From Halisarca cf. caerulea (lineage: Eukaryota; Porifera; Demospongiae; Chondrillida; Halisarcidae), in contig CAUJGJ010000431.1 of the NCBI GenBank assembly GCA_963170055.1, positions 647,201 to 664,700 of the forward strand: 17,500 nucleotides of DNA. Direction: 5' to 3'. Below, piece after piece: positions 1 through 17,500 of this stretch. Position 1 is the first letter of the stretch. Every line of letters starts with the position of its first letter. The notes under the pieces were generated by a model. The model was not told the DNA's origin, searched no databases, and saw only the letters and a program-made list of their open reading frames with translations. Made by a program: the position numbers and the translations under genes.

Positions 1-163
1 CAGTACAGTGGCCCACAGTACACAGCAGTACAGTGTATATCCACAGTACACAGCAGTACAGTGTATATCCACAGTACACAGCAGTACAGTGTATATCCAC
101 AGTACACAGCAGTACAGTGTATATCCACAGTACACAGCAGTACAGTGTATATCCACAGTACAC
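1..163. repeat. 28-bp tandem repeat, about 6 copies
   Basis: Unit starts CAGTACAGTGTATATCCACA. The first copy (1-25) is a shorter variant with GGCCC; five near-identical 28-bp copies follow to 163. The array probably continues left of the window. Just after it, TTAGGAGG (172-179) and CCTCCTAA (219-226) can pair. Confidence 0.9.
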
Positions 164-394
164 TAGTCCATTAGGAGGAGTCCTTGAAAACCAGTCTATG
201 GACTGAATGGGACATTTCCTCCTAAAAATTAAATAATACAATTGTGTATGCGGTACAGCAGATTAATGGGGTAACACTTATTATTCCTAAAATAAAGAAG
301 AAAATAATAATGAAATTCGGTGAAAGGTGGCTAAAGTGAGGGCATTAGCTAAGGGTTCTCCCAAACAGGTGGCCTCAGACACATAGCTACGAAG
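164..394. other. Non-coding stretch with nothing further recognised
   Basis: AT-rich DNA with stops in all frames and no RNA gene, apart from the small inverted repeat noted for the preceding array. Confidence 0.5.
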
Positions 395-560
395 CAAGCA
401 CAAACACCACTGCATGCAAGTCCAGTTTGAGTAGTTGTAGTTGGCAATGCCTGGCAAGGCAGGGACAAGAACTCGGGTGACTGGGCCTCGAACACAAGGT
501 TAGCAAGTACATTAACACTCCCCTGGCAAGGCTGTTGGTAGACGGATCAAACATCATCGC
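395..560 (-). repeat. Possible tRNA-like SINE fragment
   Basis: The minus strand has GTTCGAGGCC (484-493), a good match to the RNA polymerase III B box GTTCGANNCC, about 30 nt after TTGCCAGGGG, a poor A-box match. The sequence after it (ACCCGAGTTCTTGTCCCTGC) has the look of SINE bodies. No cloverleaf can be folded convincingly, so it is not called a tRNA. Confidence 0.25.
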
Positions 561-760
561 GGCAGCAGTGGTAAAATCGCGTATGGGTTAACATACCGCA
601 TGTCCATCTACAGCTATGGTTGGTGGATGTGGACTATGGGAAATACACTGCAGACGTGGGACGACACACGTAGCACTCGGGATCGGATATCATCGGCTGT
701 TACTGCATCTAAACCATAGATTCTACAACAACACACGCCCAAATCGTAAGTTCACTAATT
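505..760. other. Unresolved CpG-bearing region, open on both strands
   Basis: A second island of CpG-containing DNA (ATCGCGGCAG, ATCGCGTATG, GGGACGACACACG). Plus-strand frames are open at 511-717 and 616-825; a strong plus donor AATC|GTAAGTTC sits at 746. The minus strand has a good acceptor TGTGTTGTTGTAG| at 723 followed by about 35 open codons (YGLDAVTADDIRSRV...) to a stop near 617. These cannot all be genes. No frame matches a family I know. A minus-strand terminal exon of the gene starting near 1230 is one possibility. Confidence 0.2.
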
Positions 761-902
761 GCAGCATCATCTTGCAGCACACCTTTCAAGTACGAGTGGT
801 GACAAAGACTTCATTGCCAGATTAGTTTCGCTTTGAGAATAAACGTTTTTGATCACTGACTATCTCACCACAACGGAGCATTGAGGAAGAGAAGCAAGGA
901 AC

Positions 903-1325
903 TTAAGGAAGATAAGGCTTCTTATCGCAGATGATGAATACAAATGACAAGTAGAATAGTAAGCATGACCATTGACTAACCACTCTAATCTGTAGCCTTA
1001 GTCCTTGTCCAGAGTTGCGACCCTCTAGCTGATTCAAGCGTGTGGATACAGCCCCCAAGTTTCTGTGATTGTGATTGAATAACGCTGAGAAGTGACGACG
1101 CGTCTGTTCTGGTACAATATAAGCGTGCCAGCAAAGGCTTCTCTTCAATGCACCCAGCGATATTGGCGCATAGCTGGGATTCCAACTCGACTCTGATTTG
1201 TACTCTGGGGCTTCTGCTCGATTTGGTAATATTTCCGGACCGTTTCCGGTGATCACGTGCACACGATCAATGACGTCACAGTCATGGATGCAACCATATG
1301 CGAGATTTATAATTAATTCGATCAT
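903..1325 (-). other. Stop-free, CpG-bearing region, possible first exon of an unidentified gene
   Basis: Two minus-strand frames stay open: one for 140 codons (903-1325) and one for about 93 codons (985 to about 1266) with no ATG after its upstream stop. The second reads LESQLCANIAGCIEEKPLL, which looks helical. The first would put the ETS, E-box and CRE motifs inside coding sequence, which is unlikely, and its last 22 residues are hydrophobic perhaps only because the DNA is AT-rich. No clear donor ends either frame. I do not recognise a protein family. It may be 5' leader, exon or neither. Confidence 0.2.
1231..1278. promoter_or_regulatory. Promoter-like cluster: two ETS sites, E-box, CRE
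   Basis: Within 48 bp: CCGGAAAT (1231-1238, minus), ACCGGAAAC (1242-1250, minus), CACGTG (1254-1259) and TGACGTCA (1271-1278). The flank 1010-1290 is CpG-bearing, unlike the AT-rich DNA at 1290-1640. This is the usual make-up of a broadly active animal promoter. It lies about 360 bp downstream of the TUSC2 stop, so it probably serves a third gene, perhaps leftwards on the minus strand. I could not identify that gene. Confidence 0.45.
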
Positions 1326-1371
1326 GTATCAAAACTCCTCTTCTCACATGCATCTGATCATGAAATAAATG

Positions 1372-1377
1372 TTTATT
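1372..1377 (-). promoter_or_regulatory. Candidate TUSC2 poly(A) signal AATAAA
   Basis: The first canonical AATAAA on the minus strand after the TUSC2 stop, 262 nt downstream. A weaker CATAAA variant lies at 1542-1547. The stretch 1379-1638 is AT-rich without coding signs and is best read as 3' UTR. Confidence 0.35.
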
Positions 1378-1638
1378 CATTTGCATGATTCAAGTAATAA
1401 ACTAACTGTCGTGCAATCATTGATACCATGATATATTAAGAAGTTCCGTTAAATTACGTTTATACACATTCATCATAATAATATGCCAATCATATGTGCG
1501 TACATATACATAATAATAACAATAAATAGTGTATAATATTCTTTATGCTTAAAACTTGACATCAACATACATTAATTACATGAAAAGCAATAAAAGAAAT
1601 CATTTGTTGAAGAAAATTCAAATAGTAATATCTGTAAA

Positions 1639-1731
1639 TTAAGTTTGTAACAGTTTCTTTGTTGGTGTGTACTGCATGAGGACAATAGGACAGTCTCTGT
1701 GTATACGAGGACACTCCAGCTCCACTTCACC
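1639..1731 (-). CDS. TUSC2: TUSC2 coding exon 3 with stop
   Basis: 93 nt, residues 83-112 and TAA (1641-1639). It encodes GEVELECPRIHRDCPIVLMQ, then a short basic tail. The acceptor is CATCTCCTTGTAG|GGTGAAG. The intron just upstream is a long (CA)n tract on the transcribed sense. Confidence 0.91.
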   Translation of the reverse strand, partial: GEVELECPRIHRDCPIVLMQYTPTKKLLQT

Positions 1732-1758
1732 CTACAAGGAGATGGGGAGTGAGTGAGC

Positions 1759-1804
<46 letters not shown>

Positions 1805-1831
1805 GCGTGTGTGTGTGCGTGTGTGCGTGTT

Positions 1832-1901
<70 letters not shown>

Positions 1902-2110
1902 GTGCACTTGTGTATATGTGTGTGTTTGCGCGCGTGCGCTAGTGTATATGTGTGTGTTTGCGCGCGTGCGCTAGTGTATATGTGTGTATGTGTGTTTGCA
2001 CGCGCGCGTGTGTATATGTGCATGTGCTCTTGCGTGCACGCATGTGTGTACATGTGTGTATGCGTGTGTGTGTGCGTGCGTGCGTGCATGTGGTGTGCGT
2101 GTATGTGTGT

Positions 2111-2204
<94 letters not shown>

Positions 2205-4608
2205 AAATGTGTATGTGCAAGGGCAATCCATAGATGGGGTGTTCACACGTTATATTACAACAAATTTGAAAAGCTATTGTTCACAAATCTTGTACTACAT
2301 AGGTTTTGTCATGCGCACAGAATAACTGCAACGTAACCCATCATCACTTCCTCTTCTTGTCACCACTCACTGTCCATCTCCCACCCTTCAACATGTACGT
2401 ACAAACTTCTTACTCTCACTTCTCACCACTCCCCCTTTTTCCACTCCCTATCAACTTCACCACTCCCCCTTTCCCTACTCCCTCTCAGCCTCACCACTCC
2501 CCCTTCCCTACTCCCTCTCAGCCTCACCACTCCCCCTTCCCTACTCCCTTTCAGCCTCACCACTCCCCCTTCCCTACTCCCTTTCAGCCTCACCACTCCC
2601 CCTTCCCTACTCCCTCTCAGCCTCACCACCCCCCTTCCCTACTCTCTCTCAGCCTCACCACTCCCCCTTCCCTACTCCCTCTCAGCCTCACCACTCCCCC
2701 TTCCCTACTCCCTCTCAGCCTCACCACTCCCCCTTCCCTACTCCCTCTCAGTCTCACCACTCCCCTTCCCTACTCCCTCCCAGCCTCACTACTCCCCTTC
2801 CCTCTCAGCTTCACAACTCCCCTTACCCCACTCCCTCATTCCTTTCACCACTCCCTCACTCCCCCTTCCCTACTCCCTCTCAGCCTCACTCCCCCTTCCC
2901 TACTCCCTCTCAGCCTCACCTCTCCCCTTCCCTCTCTGCCTCACCACTCCCCCTTCCCTACTCCCTCTCAGCCTCACCTCTCCCCTTCCCTCACTCCCCC
3001 ACTACTCAACCCCCCTCACCACTCACTCCCCTTTCACCACTCCCACACTCCCCTACTACTCACTCCCCCACCACTCAACCCCCCTCCCCCTCTCCCTCTG
3101 AGCACCCACTCACCACAGGTTGTAGGTTAGTCTTTGTCTTCCGGAAAGTCCAGCGAGGCTGCTCCGGCGACGAAACTCTATTTCTTCTGTACTCGACATA
3201 GAACTCATCTGCTTGATCTCCATCTTCATCTTCAAACAAAGCACTACAGAACACAAACACAGGAAGACTCCTGTTGAGTACACTGCACAAACACACATCT
3301 GCCAGTGGGTACATCTGCTAGTGGGTACATCTGACAGTGGGTACATCTGCCAGTGGGTACATCTGCCGGTGGGTATGTGCACACACAGTGTGACATACGT
3401 TCATAGGACATTAGTGTTGCAGTAAAATCATGTAGATTACGCAATGTCAATTCAGTCCAGTCAAAAATCATGTCCCCAAATGTCCCCAAATGTCCCCAAA
3501 GTCACAAGATGAGAATGGTACACTAGTCCACAATTACAGTAACAGAAAGAGCATCATCATGTTCATTCGCTTTGTGACAACCGACGCAAACTGGCATGAA
3601 TGAGATGTTAACGGATGATTTTCTTCTCTACAGGTACTGTATTAAAATTGTCATAGTATGAAACTTTGCAGTTTTCTCAGATGGTGAGCCAGGCATGAAT
3701 TTTTTTAAGTCTACAAAACTGAATGCATCTCTGGCTCTCTTGCAATGACCCATATGGCTGTCAAGGGAAGTGCATTTGTACAGAAGCACTGCAGTGCCCT
3801 TGCTCCATTCTCAATGGCTTTCATACACAAACAGAGAAAATTTCTACTAATAAAAGACTTAAAAGAGGTAGGAAAATCTGTAAAAATAAAATAAGTAAAA
3901 AAATTGTGAAAAATCCACAACATGTGAAAGTTCCTCTTACGAATACGCACATAATATTTGAGTATTGTGTATTGAGTATTTGAGTGTACGTATTAGTATT
4001 TGAGTATTTGAGTGTATTAGTATTTGAGTATTGAGTGTTGAGATTCATGGCAAGCTGGGTCTGGCTTAGTCTAGCTTCTCCTGTGTGGACGAGGAGATGG
4101 TAGGGTCTAGTGACTTTTGTACTTTTGACACTGCATCTCATTAGTGCCCGCACAAAGGGCAAAAGTAGGGGCTAGCAGTTGGGCTAGGTCTGGCCATGCA
4201 GCCCTTCCTGCTCACCCTTAACTTTGCATGTATGCTGAAACATACTACAACACTGTACGCACATATCACCTCTGGTACATATGTAAGTATGTACGTATAT
4301 ATGTATGTACACATTATCTCTGGTACGTATTACGTAATCAGGTAATCAGGTAATCTTATTTGGACTGGGGAACCGTTAGCCAAGGGCTACTATTAGTGGC
4401 ACCCAGAAAAGAAAAGGAAAAAAAGTACATGTAGAAATATGCACACATCTATGATAATACAATGGAATCAAAAAGAATATTGATGCTTTTCCGAGAAAAT
4501 GACAGGTGGCAGACTGCTCTTTCTAGCCCCGTGTACGCACACATGTACGCACAAACACACACACACACATACACACACACAAACAAACACACACACACAA
4601 GCACGCAT

Positions 4609-4671
<63 letters not shown>

Positions 4672-4731
4672 AACAAACAAACACGCACACACACACAAGC
4701 ACACACACACACACTCACACACACACAAACG

Positions 4732-4806
<75 letters not shown>

Positions 4807-5036
4807 CCTCCTTCAGATCAGGACAAGAAGAAATTCTCAAAGTGGACAAAACATACATCCCTTATGGTAGTACACATGTTTGTAAAGCTTTTTAGAGTTT
4901 AAAGTTTCGTTTAGACATACCTGGTTGCTGTGTAGACGAACGAAACCACAGTTGTCGTCCGCGCTTTCTGCTTAGCTACTCTATTATCATTCTTTCCGTC
5001 CACGTTCTCTTTCTGCTTCGACCCCCAAATACCCAT
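1639..5036 (-). CDS. TUSC2: TUSC2 (FUS1) orthologue, complete, three coding exons
   Basis: Spliced CDS is complement(join(1639..1731,3114..3243,4921..5036)), 339 nt, 112 residues; human TUSC2 is 110. Seen: N-terminus MGIWGSKQ, which fits the N-myristoylation rule (Gly2, Ser6, Lys7) and resembles the human start; then a basic, variable stretch; FVYT; an acidic core with DEDGD (44-48) and EFY (52-54); a basic linker; and CPRIHRDCP (89-97), matching the family PRIH-x-D-x-P block. It ends nine residues beyond the vertebrate terminus (TPTKKLLQT). All junctions are GT-AG and in frame (phases 2, 0). Family knowledge: a small, myristoylated, mitochondria-associated protein linked to calcium handling and tumour suppression in mammals. 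The start at 5036 is in good context (G at -3 and +4). Identity rests on the motif order plus length, not on a search. Confidence 0.91.
1757..2213. repeat. Compound (GT)n tract in TUSC2 intron 2
   Basis: About 457 bp of nearly unbroken alternating purine-pyrimidine DNA: (GT)n at 1760-1898, a GC-richer middle with two copies of GTATATGTGTGTGTTTGCGC and several GCGCGCGTG blocks (1905-2098), then (GT)n to 2204. In the transcript it is (CA)n and ends about 25 nt from the exon 3 acceptor. Long His-Thr or Val-Cys frames over it are artefacts. Confidence 0.95.
2214..2425. other. Unique intron sequence between two arrays (TUSC2 intron 2)
   Basis: About 210 bp of ordinary-looking intron DNA between the GT tract and the 33-bp array. 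Nothing recognised. Confidence 0.6.
2426..3107. repeat. 33-bp polypyrimidine minisatellite in TUSC2 intron 2
   Basis: Unit begins CCACTCCCCCTTCCCTACTC and continues with CCTCTCAGCCTCA. About ten regular copies (about 2460-2790), then diverged ones to the exon 2 donor. On the transcript it is purine-rich, with GGG, GGG and GGGGG runs per unit and a GGTGAGG donor-like string per unit. The long Pro-rich plus frame across it is not a gene. Confidence 0.93.
3114..3243 (-). CDS. TUSC2: TUSC2 coding exon 2
   Basis: 130 nt, from the last base of codon 39 (AG+T, Ser) to codon 82 (Val). It encodes the conserved FEDEDGDQADEFY block and a basic segment ending NLQPV. The acceptor is GTGTTTGTGTTCTGTAG|T, the donor CCTGTG|GTGAGTGGG, phase 0. 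The donor abuts a polypurine minisatellite. Confidence 0.91.
3295..3374. repeat. 16-bp tandem repeat, five copies, next to the TUSC2 exon 2 acceptor
   Basis: Unit ACATCTGCCAGTGGGT with single-base variants (CTGCTA, CTGACA, CTGCCGG). It lies in intron 1, about 50 nt from the exon 2 acceptor. A triplet of TGTCCCCAAA follows near 3472-3500. Confidence 0.92.
3375..4549. other. TUSC2 intron 1, mostly unique, with degenerate GAGTATT repeats
   Basis: Contains a degenerate repeat of TTTGAGTATTGAGTGT type (about 3957-4042) and a GTAC/TATG-rich patch (4255-4335). Small open frames here (3711-4162) show no protein-like features and stop at random. Confidence 0.6.
4555..4804. repeat. Compound (CA)n microsatellite in TUSC2 intron 1
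   Basis: About 250 bp of (CA)n with CAAACAAACA and GCACACA interruptions; (UG)n in the TUSC2 transcript. It ends about 115 bp from the exon 1 donor. Confidence 0.96.
4921..5036 (-). CDS. TUSC2: TUSC2 coding exon 1
   Basis: 116 nt, residues 1-38 plus two bases of codon 39. It opens with ATGGGTATTTGG (Met-Gly-Ile-Trp) and ends at FVYTAT. The donor is ACCAG|GTATGTCT, phase 2. The overlapping 68-codon frame at 4976-5182 is a shadow of this exon and its 5' UTR. Confidence 0.88.
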
Positions 5037-5117
5037 CTCCTGACAAATTCTTCTAAATTGCGCACAAGGATTGGATTGGGGCCTCCTATAAATAAATGAA
5101 TAAACGCAGACAGGCGC

Positions 5118-5132
5118 TTATGAAGACAACAT
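5118..5132 (-). CDS. Four-residue upstream ORF in the likely TUSC2 5' leader
   Basis: ATG TTG TCT TCA TAA on the minus strand, ending 81 nt before the TUSC2 ATG, with G at -3. It would act as a minimal uORF if transcription starts upstream of 5132, as the CRE at 5162 suggests. A spliced 5' UTR would remove it: TTTATTCATTTATAG at 5089-5103 could be an acceptor. Confidence 0.35.
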   Translation of the reverse strand: MLSS

Positions 5133-5161
5133 GTCCGCCAAGAGCGTTTCGATAGCCGTAA

Positions 5162-5169
5162 TGACGTCA
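5162..5169. promoter_or_regulatory. CRE palindrome TGACGTCA in the TUSC2 promoter
   Basis: A perfect full-length CREB/ATF site about 125 bp upstream of the TUSC2 start codon, in a short CpG-containing stretch (ATTACGG, ATCGAAACG, TTGGCGGAC on the minus strand). Its place suggests that it belongs to the TUSC2 core promoter. The start of transcription is not known. Confidence 0.5.
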
Positions 5170-6147
5170 CTTTCCAAGGCAAGTGCTGCTATTATTCACA
5201 GCATAATATTTGTTATGTATGGTACCTACATTTATACTCAGTGGCATGGAATACGTTCTGTATAATAATATCCAAATAGTATTACCACACCCACATATAA
5301 TTCCCAGGCCTATCATGCAAGAAGCATAATTAATATCTTGTGGAATAATTCTTAGGATTGTAAGAATATTTGATTACTTCATGATCAATCATCTAGCTAT
5401 TCGATGTGCAATGTGTAGGTTTTCACATATACGCATGCATGCATTCCTATGTGCATGCCACATGGGTGAGTGCATATGGAGAAGTAGGAAAAGAAATGCA
5501 GTTGACGTGCTGAAGTGCATGTGTGTATATTCATCGAATTCTGTTTCAGTAATTTTGACAGCCATATAGAGCCAGACATGAGTGGGGTGCTTGGTTGGAC
5601 TGGGTTCATTTAAAGCCGTGAATGGTCCCCTGCTGTAAGTTGTCCCTCTATCGTTTTATCAATACTAAACCCTAACACCCACCCACACACCCCCAATGGT
5701 ATAGAGGTTGTACCCGCCCACGGCGGACAAGATTTGGTGTGACACTTGCGTGCATTGTGAAAGAAACCTGTACAGTCCAACCAAATGCTATACATGTCTA
5801 TAGCTAAATGCCCGTCTACATCTACACAATACATAGCCTCATGCATGTCTGACGGGCCTGGCCCTATGCAGAACGTGAAACATATAGCAAATAGCTAGAT
5901 CATATCTGATATTAACAAAAGATTTGTAGCAATGCGGCTATAGCTTGGCTGATGATTGAAGGTCGATATACGTGGCCGAAATGCATGTCCTATAGTTTTG
6001 AAGATCTAACTACATGTTGCATGTACATGATTGTTCAACCATCTATCTTCTTGTTGTAGTTGAACATAGCAGTAATACAGAATGATATTGCAGTCTATTT
6101 TTGCACAGTACATTTGTACATTCTATAACTGTTACATTGGATTCTTA
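5170..6147. other. Intergenic spacer between TUSC2 and RAB21
   Basis: AT-rich, no convincing exon on either strand. An inverted repeat TTGGTTGGACTG (5591-5602) and CAGTCCAACCAA (5773-5784) brackets about 170 bp and may be a decayed mobile element. The upstream TUSC2 promoter occupies the left end. Confidence 0.5.
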
Positions 6148-6149
6148 TA

Positions 6150-6348
6150 CAGTGGAAGCAACTAACACAATATAAACTCGCCCAATTAATGTTAAATTTT
6201 GCATGGTTAACATGAAAGCAGAAAACGGCCCCTGCAACATGGCCCCTAGTGTTTTTTTTGTTCTTACAACATGAAATTCTGATAACATGAACATGCACTT
6301 CTCATCAATCGATCAGTCCCTACGTTTTGTGTTGAGTGGGTTCCACTG
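6150..6348. mobile_element. 199-bp MITE with TA target duplication
   Basis: Inverted ends CAGTGGAAGCAACTAACACA (left) and CAGTGGAACCCACTCAACAC (right, minus strand), flanked by TA at 6148-6149 and 6349-6350. It has no coding capacity. TA duplication and a CAGT start point to a Tc1/mariner-pogo type of transposase. The inside repeats AACATGAA, as does the element at 17196. Confidence 0.85.
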
Positions 6349-6491
6349 TACGTATACTTCAGCTATAACACATGCATGTGAAAACTTCACCAGATGCATG
6401 CATGAGTAGTCAACAATGATTCCTTATACATGTCCAGTACCTGTTCTTGTAGTTGCCCATTACATTATATGAATATAACTATATATATATG

Positions 6492-6572
6492 CTTCACATG
6501 TCCAGTTATTTCACACAATGTCATCCGAACATAAGCTGGTCCCACTGAGTGCGGACAAGTGAGGGTCTACTG
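6492..6572. mobile_element. Possible decayed MITE or solo end
   Basis: The right end, read on the minus strand, is CAGTAGACCCTCACTTGTCC next to TA, a MITE-like terminus. The left partner is poor (CAGTTATTTCACACAATGTC near 6503) and lacks TA. Confidence 0.3.
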
Positions 6573-6712
6573 TAGTACGCAATGACATACCTTATATGGT
6601 AACTAATATATATATAACCATGTTCGGCTGTAGATGGTTGCTCTGAATGTACCAATAATTTAGACATAACTGATGCGAACATAACATGGTACCATCATTT
6701 ACTTCATAACAA

Positions 6713-6718
6713 TTTAAT
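6713..6718 (-). promoter_or_regulatory. Candidate RAB21 poly(A) signal ATTAAA
   Basis: ATTAAA on the minus strand, about 50 nt after the RAB21 stop. It is the commonest variant of AATAAA, and no AATAAA lies nearer. The following 30-40 nt are fairly U/G-rich. Without transcript ends this is only a candidate. Confidence 0.4.
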
Positions 6719-6766
6719 CCGATGCAGGGGAGTTAATAAAAAAAGAAATTTGTCCTCAACAGTTTC

Positions 6767-16767
<10,001 letters not shown>

Positions 16768-16778
16768 GACGCTGGCTG

Positions 16779-16815
16779 CTACAACGAACATAGGGAGGGA
16801 GAGGTAAAGGAGTAG
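16779..16815 (-). promoter_or_regulatory. Candidate 3' splice site upstream of the RAB21 start codon
   Basis: On the minus strand a pyrimidine tract (CTCCTTTACCTCTCCCTCCC) leads to GTTCGTTGTAG| at 16779, 11 nt before the ATG. This looks like an acceptor, so the first RAB21 exon may be an untranslated exon further upstream. No CpG-rich or ETS/CRE-bearing promoter is visible between 16780 and 17500, which fits. A spliced-leader acceptor is the alternative reading. Confidence 0.45.
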
Positions 16816-16887
16816 ATGTGGCAGAGTTGGACATACCACCAAACACATGTAAATGTACCAGTAACGAAATCACTACTGTTCACTGTG

Positions 16888-16962
16888 TGTGTGCGTGCGC
16901 GCGCGCGTGTGTGTGTGTGCGCGCGTGTGTATATGTGTGCGTGTGTACATGTACACACAAGT
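16888..16962. repeat. GT/GC alternating tract upstream of RAB21 exon 1
   Basis: About 75 bp of alternating purine-pyrimidine sequence with GCGTGCGCGCGCGCGTG at its core, a candidate for left-handed DNA. It is in the leader, upstream intron or promoter region of RAB21. Confidence 0.8.
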
Positions 16963-17195
16963 AAAAGCATCAAACATGCACACGCAACGTATGGTGTTTG
17001 GAATGTGTGCATACGTAAACAAATGTGCTCACAGCAGCATGCATCTACTGTGTATATGTACGTAAGTGTATGTATGAATATATACAAACATAACTATACA
17101 TGTTTGATGCTGTAACACAGCCATTAATTTTATACATAAATTCCTGTTATATTCATATACGTATATATGTACATGTATGTATATTCATATATATA

Positions 17196-17366
17196 CAGTC
17201 AAACCTCGTTAACATGAAACTGCTTAACATGAAATATCTTTCAACATGAAATGCTAGCCAAGTCCAAGTGCAGGTCCAAGCATAACATGTAGTACTGTTC
17301 ACATGACATACTGTTAAGATGAAATTTCAGCGCAGTCCTGAGTTTCGTGTTAACGAGGTTCGACTG
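17196..17366. mobile_element. 171-bp MITE with TA target duplication
   Basis: Inverted ends CAGTCAAACCTCGTTAACAT (left) and CAGTCGAACCTCGTTAACAC (right, minus strand), both continuing GAAAC, flanked by TA at 17194-17195 and 17367-17368. The inside has three more AACATGAAA strings. No coding capacity; pogo/Tigger-like termini. Confidence 0.9.
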
Positions 17367-17368
17367 TA

Positions 17369-17500
17369 CATGTACATATAGGCGAGTGTAATGGTGACTA
17401 TTTGTGGTCATTTCGGGGAATGAAATTAATGGCTATTAAAACAATCCAACCAATGGCTGAAAACGCTGCCAAGCTATAAGCAACACGCAATAACAAATGA
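17369..17500. other. Unassigned right edge
   Basis: No exon, RNA gene or repeat recognised. It may be RAB21 upstream intron or intergenic DNA. Confidence 0.4.

Noticed and set aside
484..493. A tRNA gene
   Set aside because: Only the B box is good; no acceptor, D or anticodon stems can be drawn.
1572..2336. His-Thr and Val-Cys frames over the GT tract
   Set aside because: CA/GT microsatellites have no stops in these frames on either strand. Only the piece at 1639-1731 is coding, and in another frame.
2306..3130. 274-codon Pro/Ser/His-rich plus frame
   Set aside because: A translation of the 33-bp polypyrimidine minisatellite on the strand opposite to TUSC2.
3711..4162. Small frames in TUSC2 intron 1
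   Set aside because: Low-complexity AT-rich translation with no splice signals that fit and no recognisable domain.
4449..4902. Frames over the CA tract in TUSC2 intron 1
   Set aside because: Microsatellite translation only.
5381..6298. Small frames in the RAB21-TUSC2 spacer, including one inside the 199-bp MITE
   Set aside because: Length expected by chance, and no conserved motif seen.
16779..17115. Plus and minus frames of about 100 codons upstream of RAB21 exon 1
   Set aside because: They run over the GT/GC tract and show only compositional bias.

Overview
This is animal nuclear DNA with two intron-split protein genes, both read from the minus strand, head to tail. Nothing in it looks bacterial: there are GT-AG introns, long CA/GT microsatellites, minisatellites and TA-flanked MITEs. 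The phylum cannot be fixed from the sequence. The MITE ends (CAGTGGA..., CAGTCAAACCTCG...) and CATGCATG/GTACGTAC-rich spacers would suit a sponge or another non-bilaterian, but that is a weak guess.

Gene 1 (16767 down to 6767) is a RAB21 orthologue: five coding exons, 639 bp of CDS, 212 residues, intron phases 0, 2, 2, 1, with all five Ras-type G motifs and a C-terminal Cys-x-Cys prenylation end. Gene 2 (5036 down to 1639) is a TUSC2/FUS1 orthologue: three coding exons, 339 bp, 112 residues, phases 2 and 0, with an N-myristoylation start and the conserved DEDGD, EFY and PRIH motifs. It was assembled from three short exons whose splice phases fit exactly; no single reading frame shows it. The two are both membrane-associated, but nothing suggests that they form a pathway together.

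Layout, left to right: a 28-bp tandem repeat (1-163); an unresolved CpG-bearing region with a possible tRNA-like SINE (about 390-900); an unassigned promoter-like cluster of ETS, E-box and CRE motifs (1231-1278); TUSC2 exon 3, intron 2, exon 2, intron 1 and exon 1 (1639-5036); the TUSC2 promoter with a CRE (about 5162); an intergenic spacer with a 199-bp MITE; RAB21 exons 5 to 1 (6767-16767); and upstream sequence with a 171-bp MITE (17196-17366).

Coding sequence is under 6% of the window, while tandem arrays cover about half. Every one of the six introns carries a large array, mostly unrelated from intron to intron. The most notable is in RAB21 intron 2: about 60 units of 22 bp run straight out of the 5' splice site, and the near half repeats the donor sequence GGTGAGTGT. 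That gives dozens of perfect decoy donors next to the real one. RAB21 intron 1 holds two higher-order satellites, one grown from the inside of a MITE, the other sharing its unit start with a MITE end. I did not find a new multi-gene system; the unusual biology here is tandem-repeat growth around splice sites.
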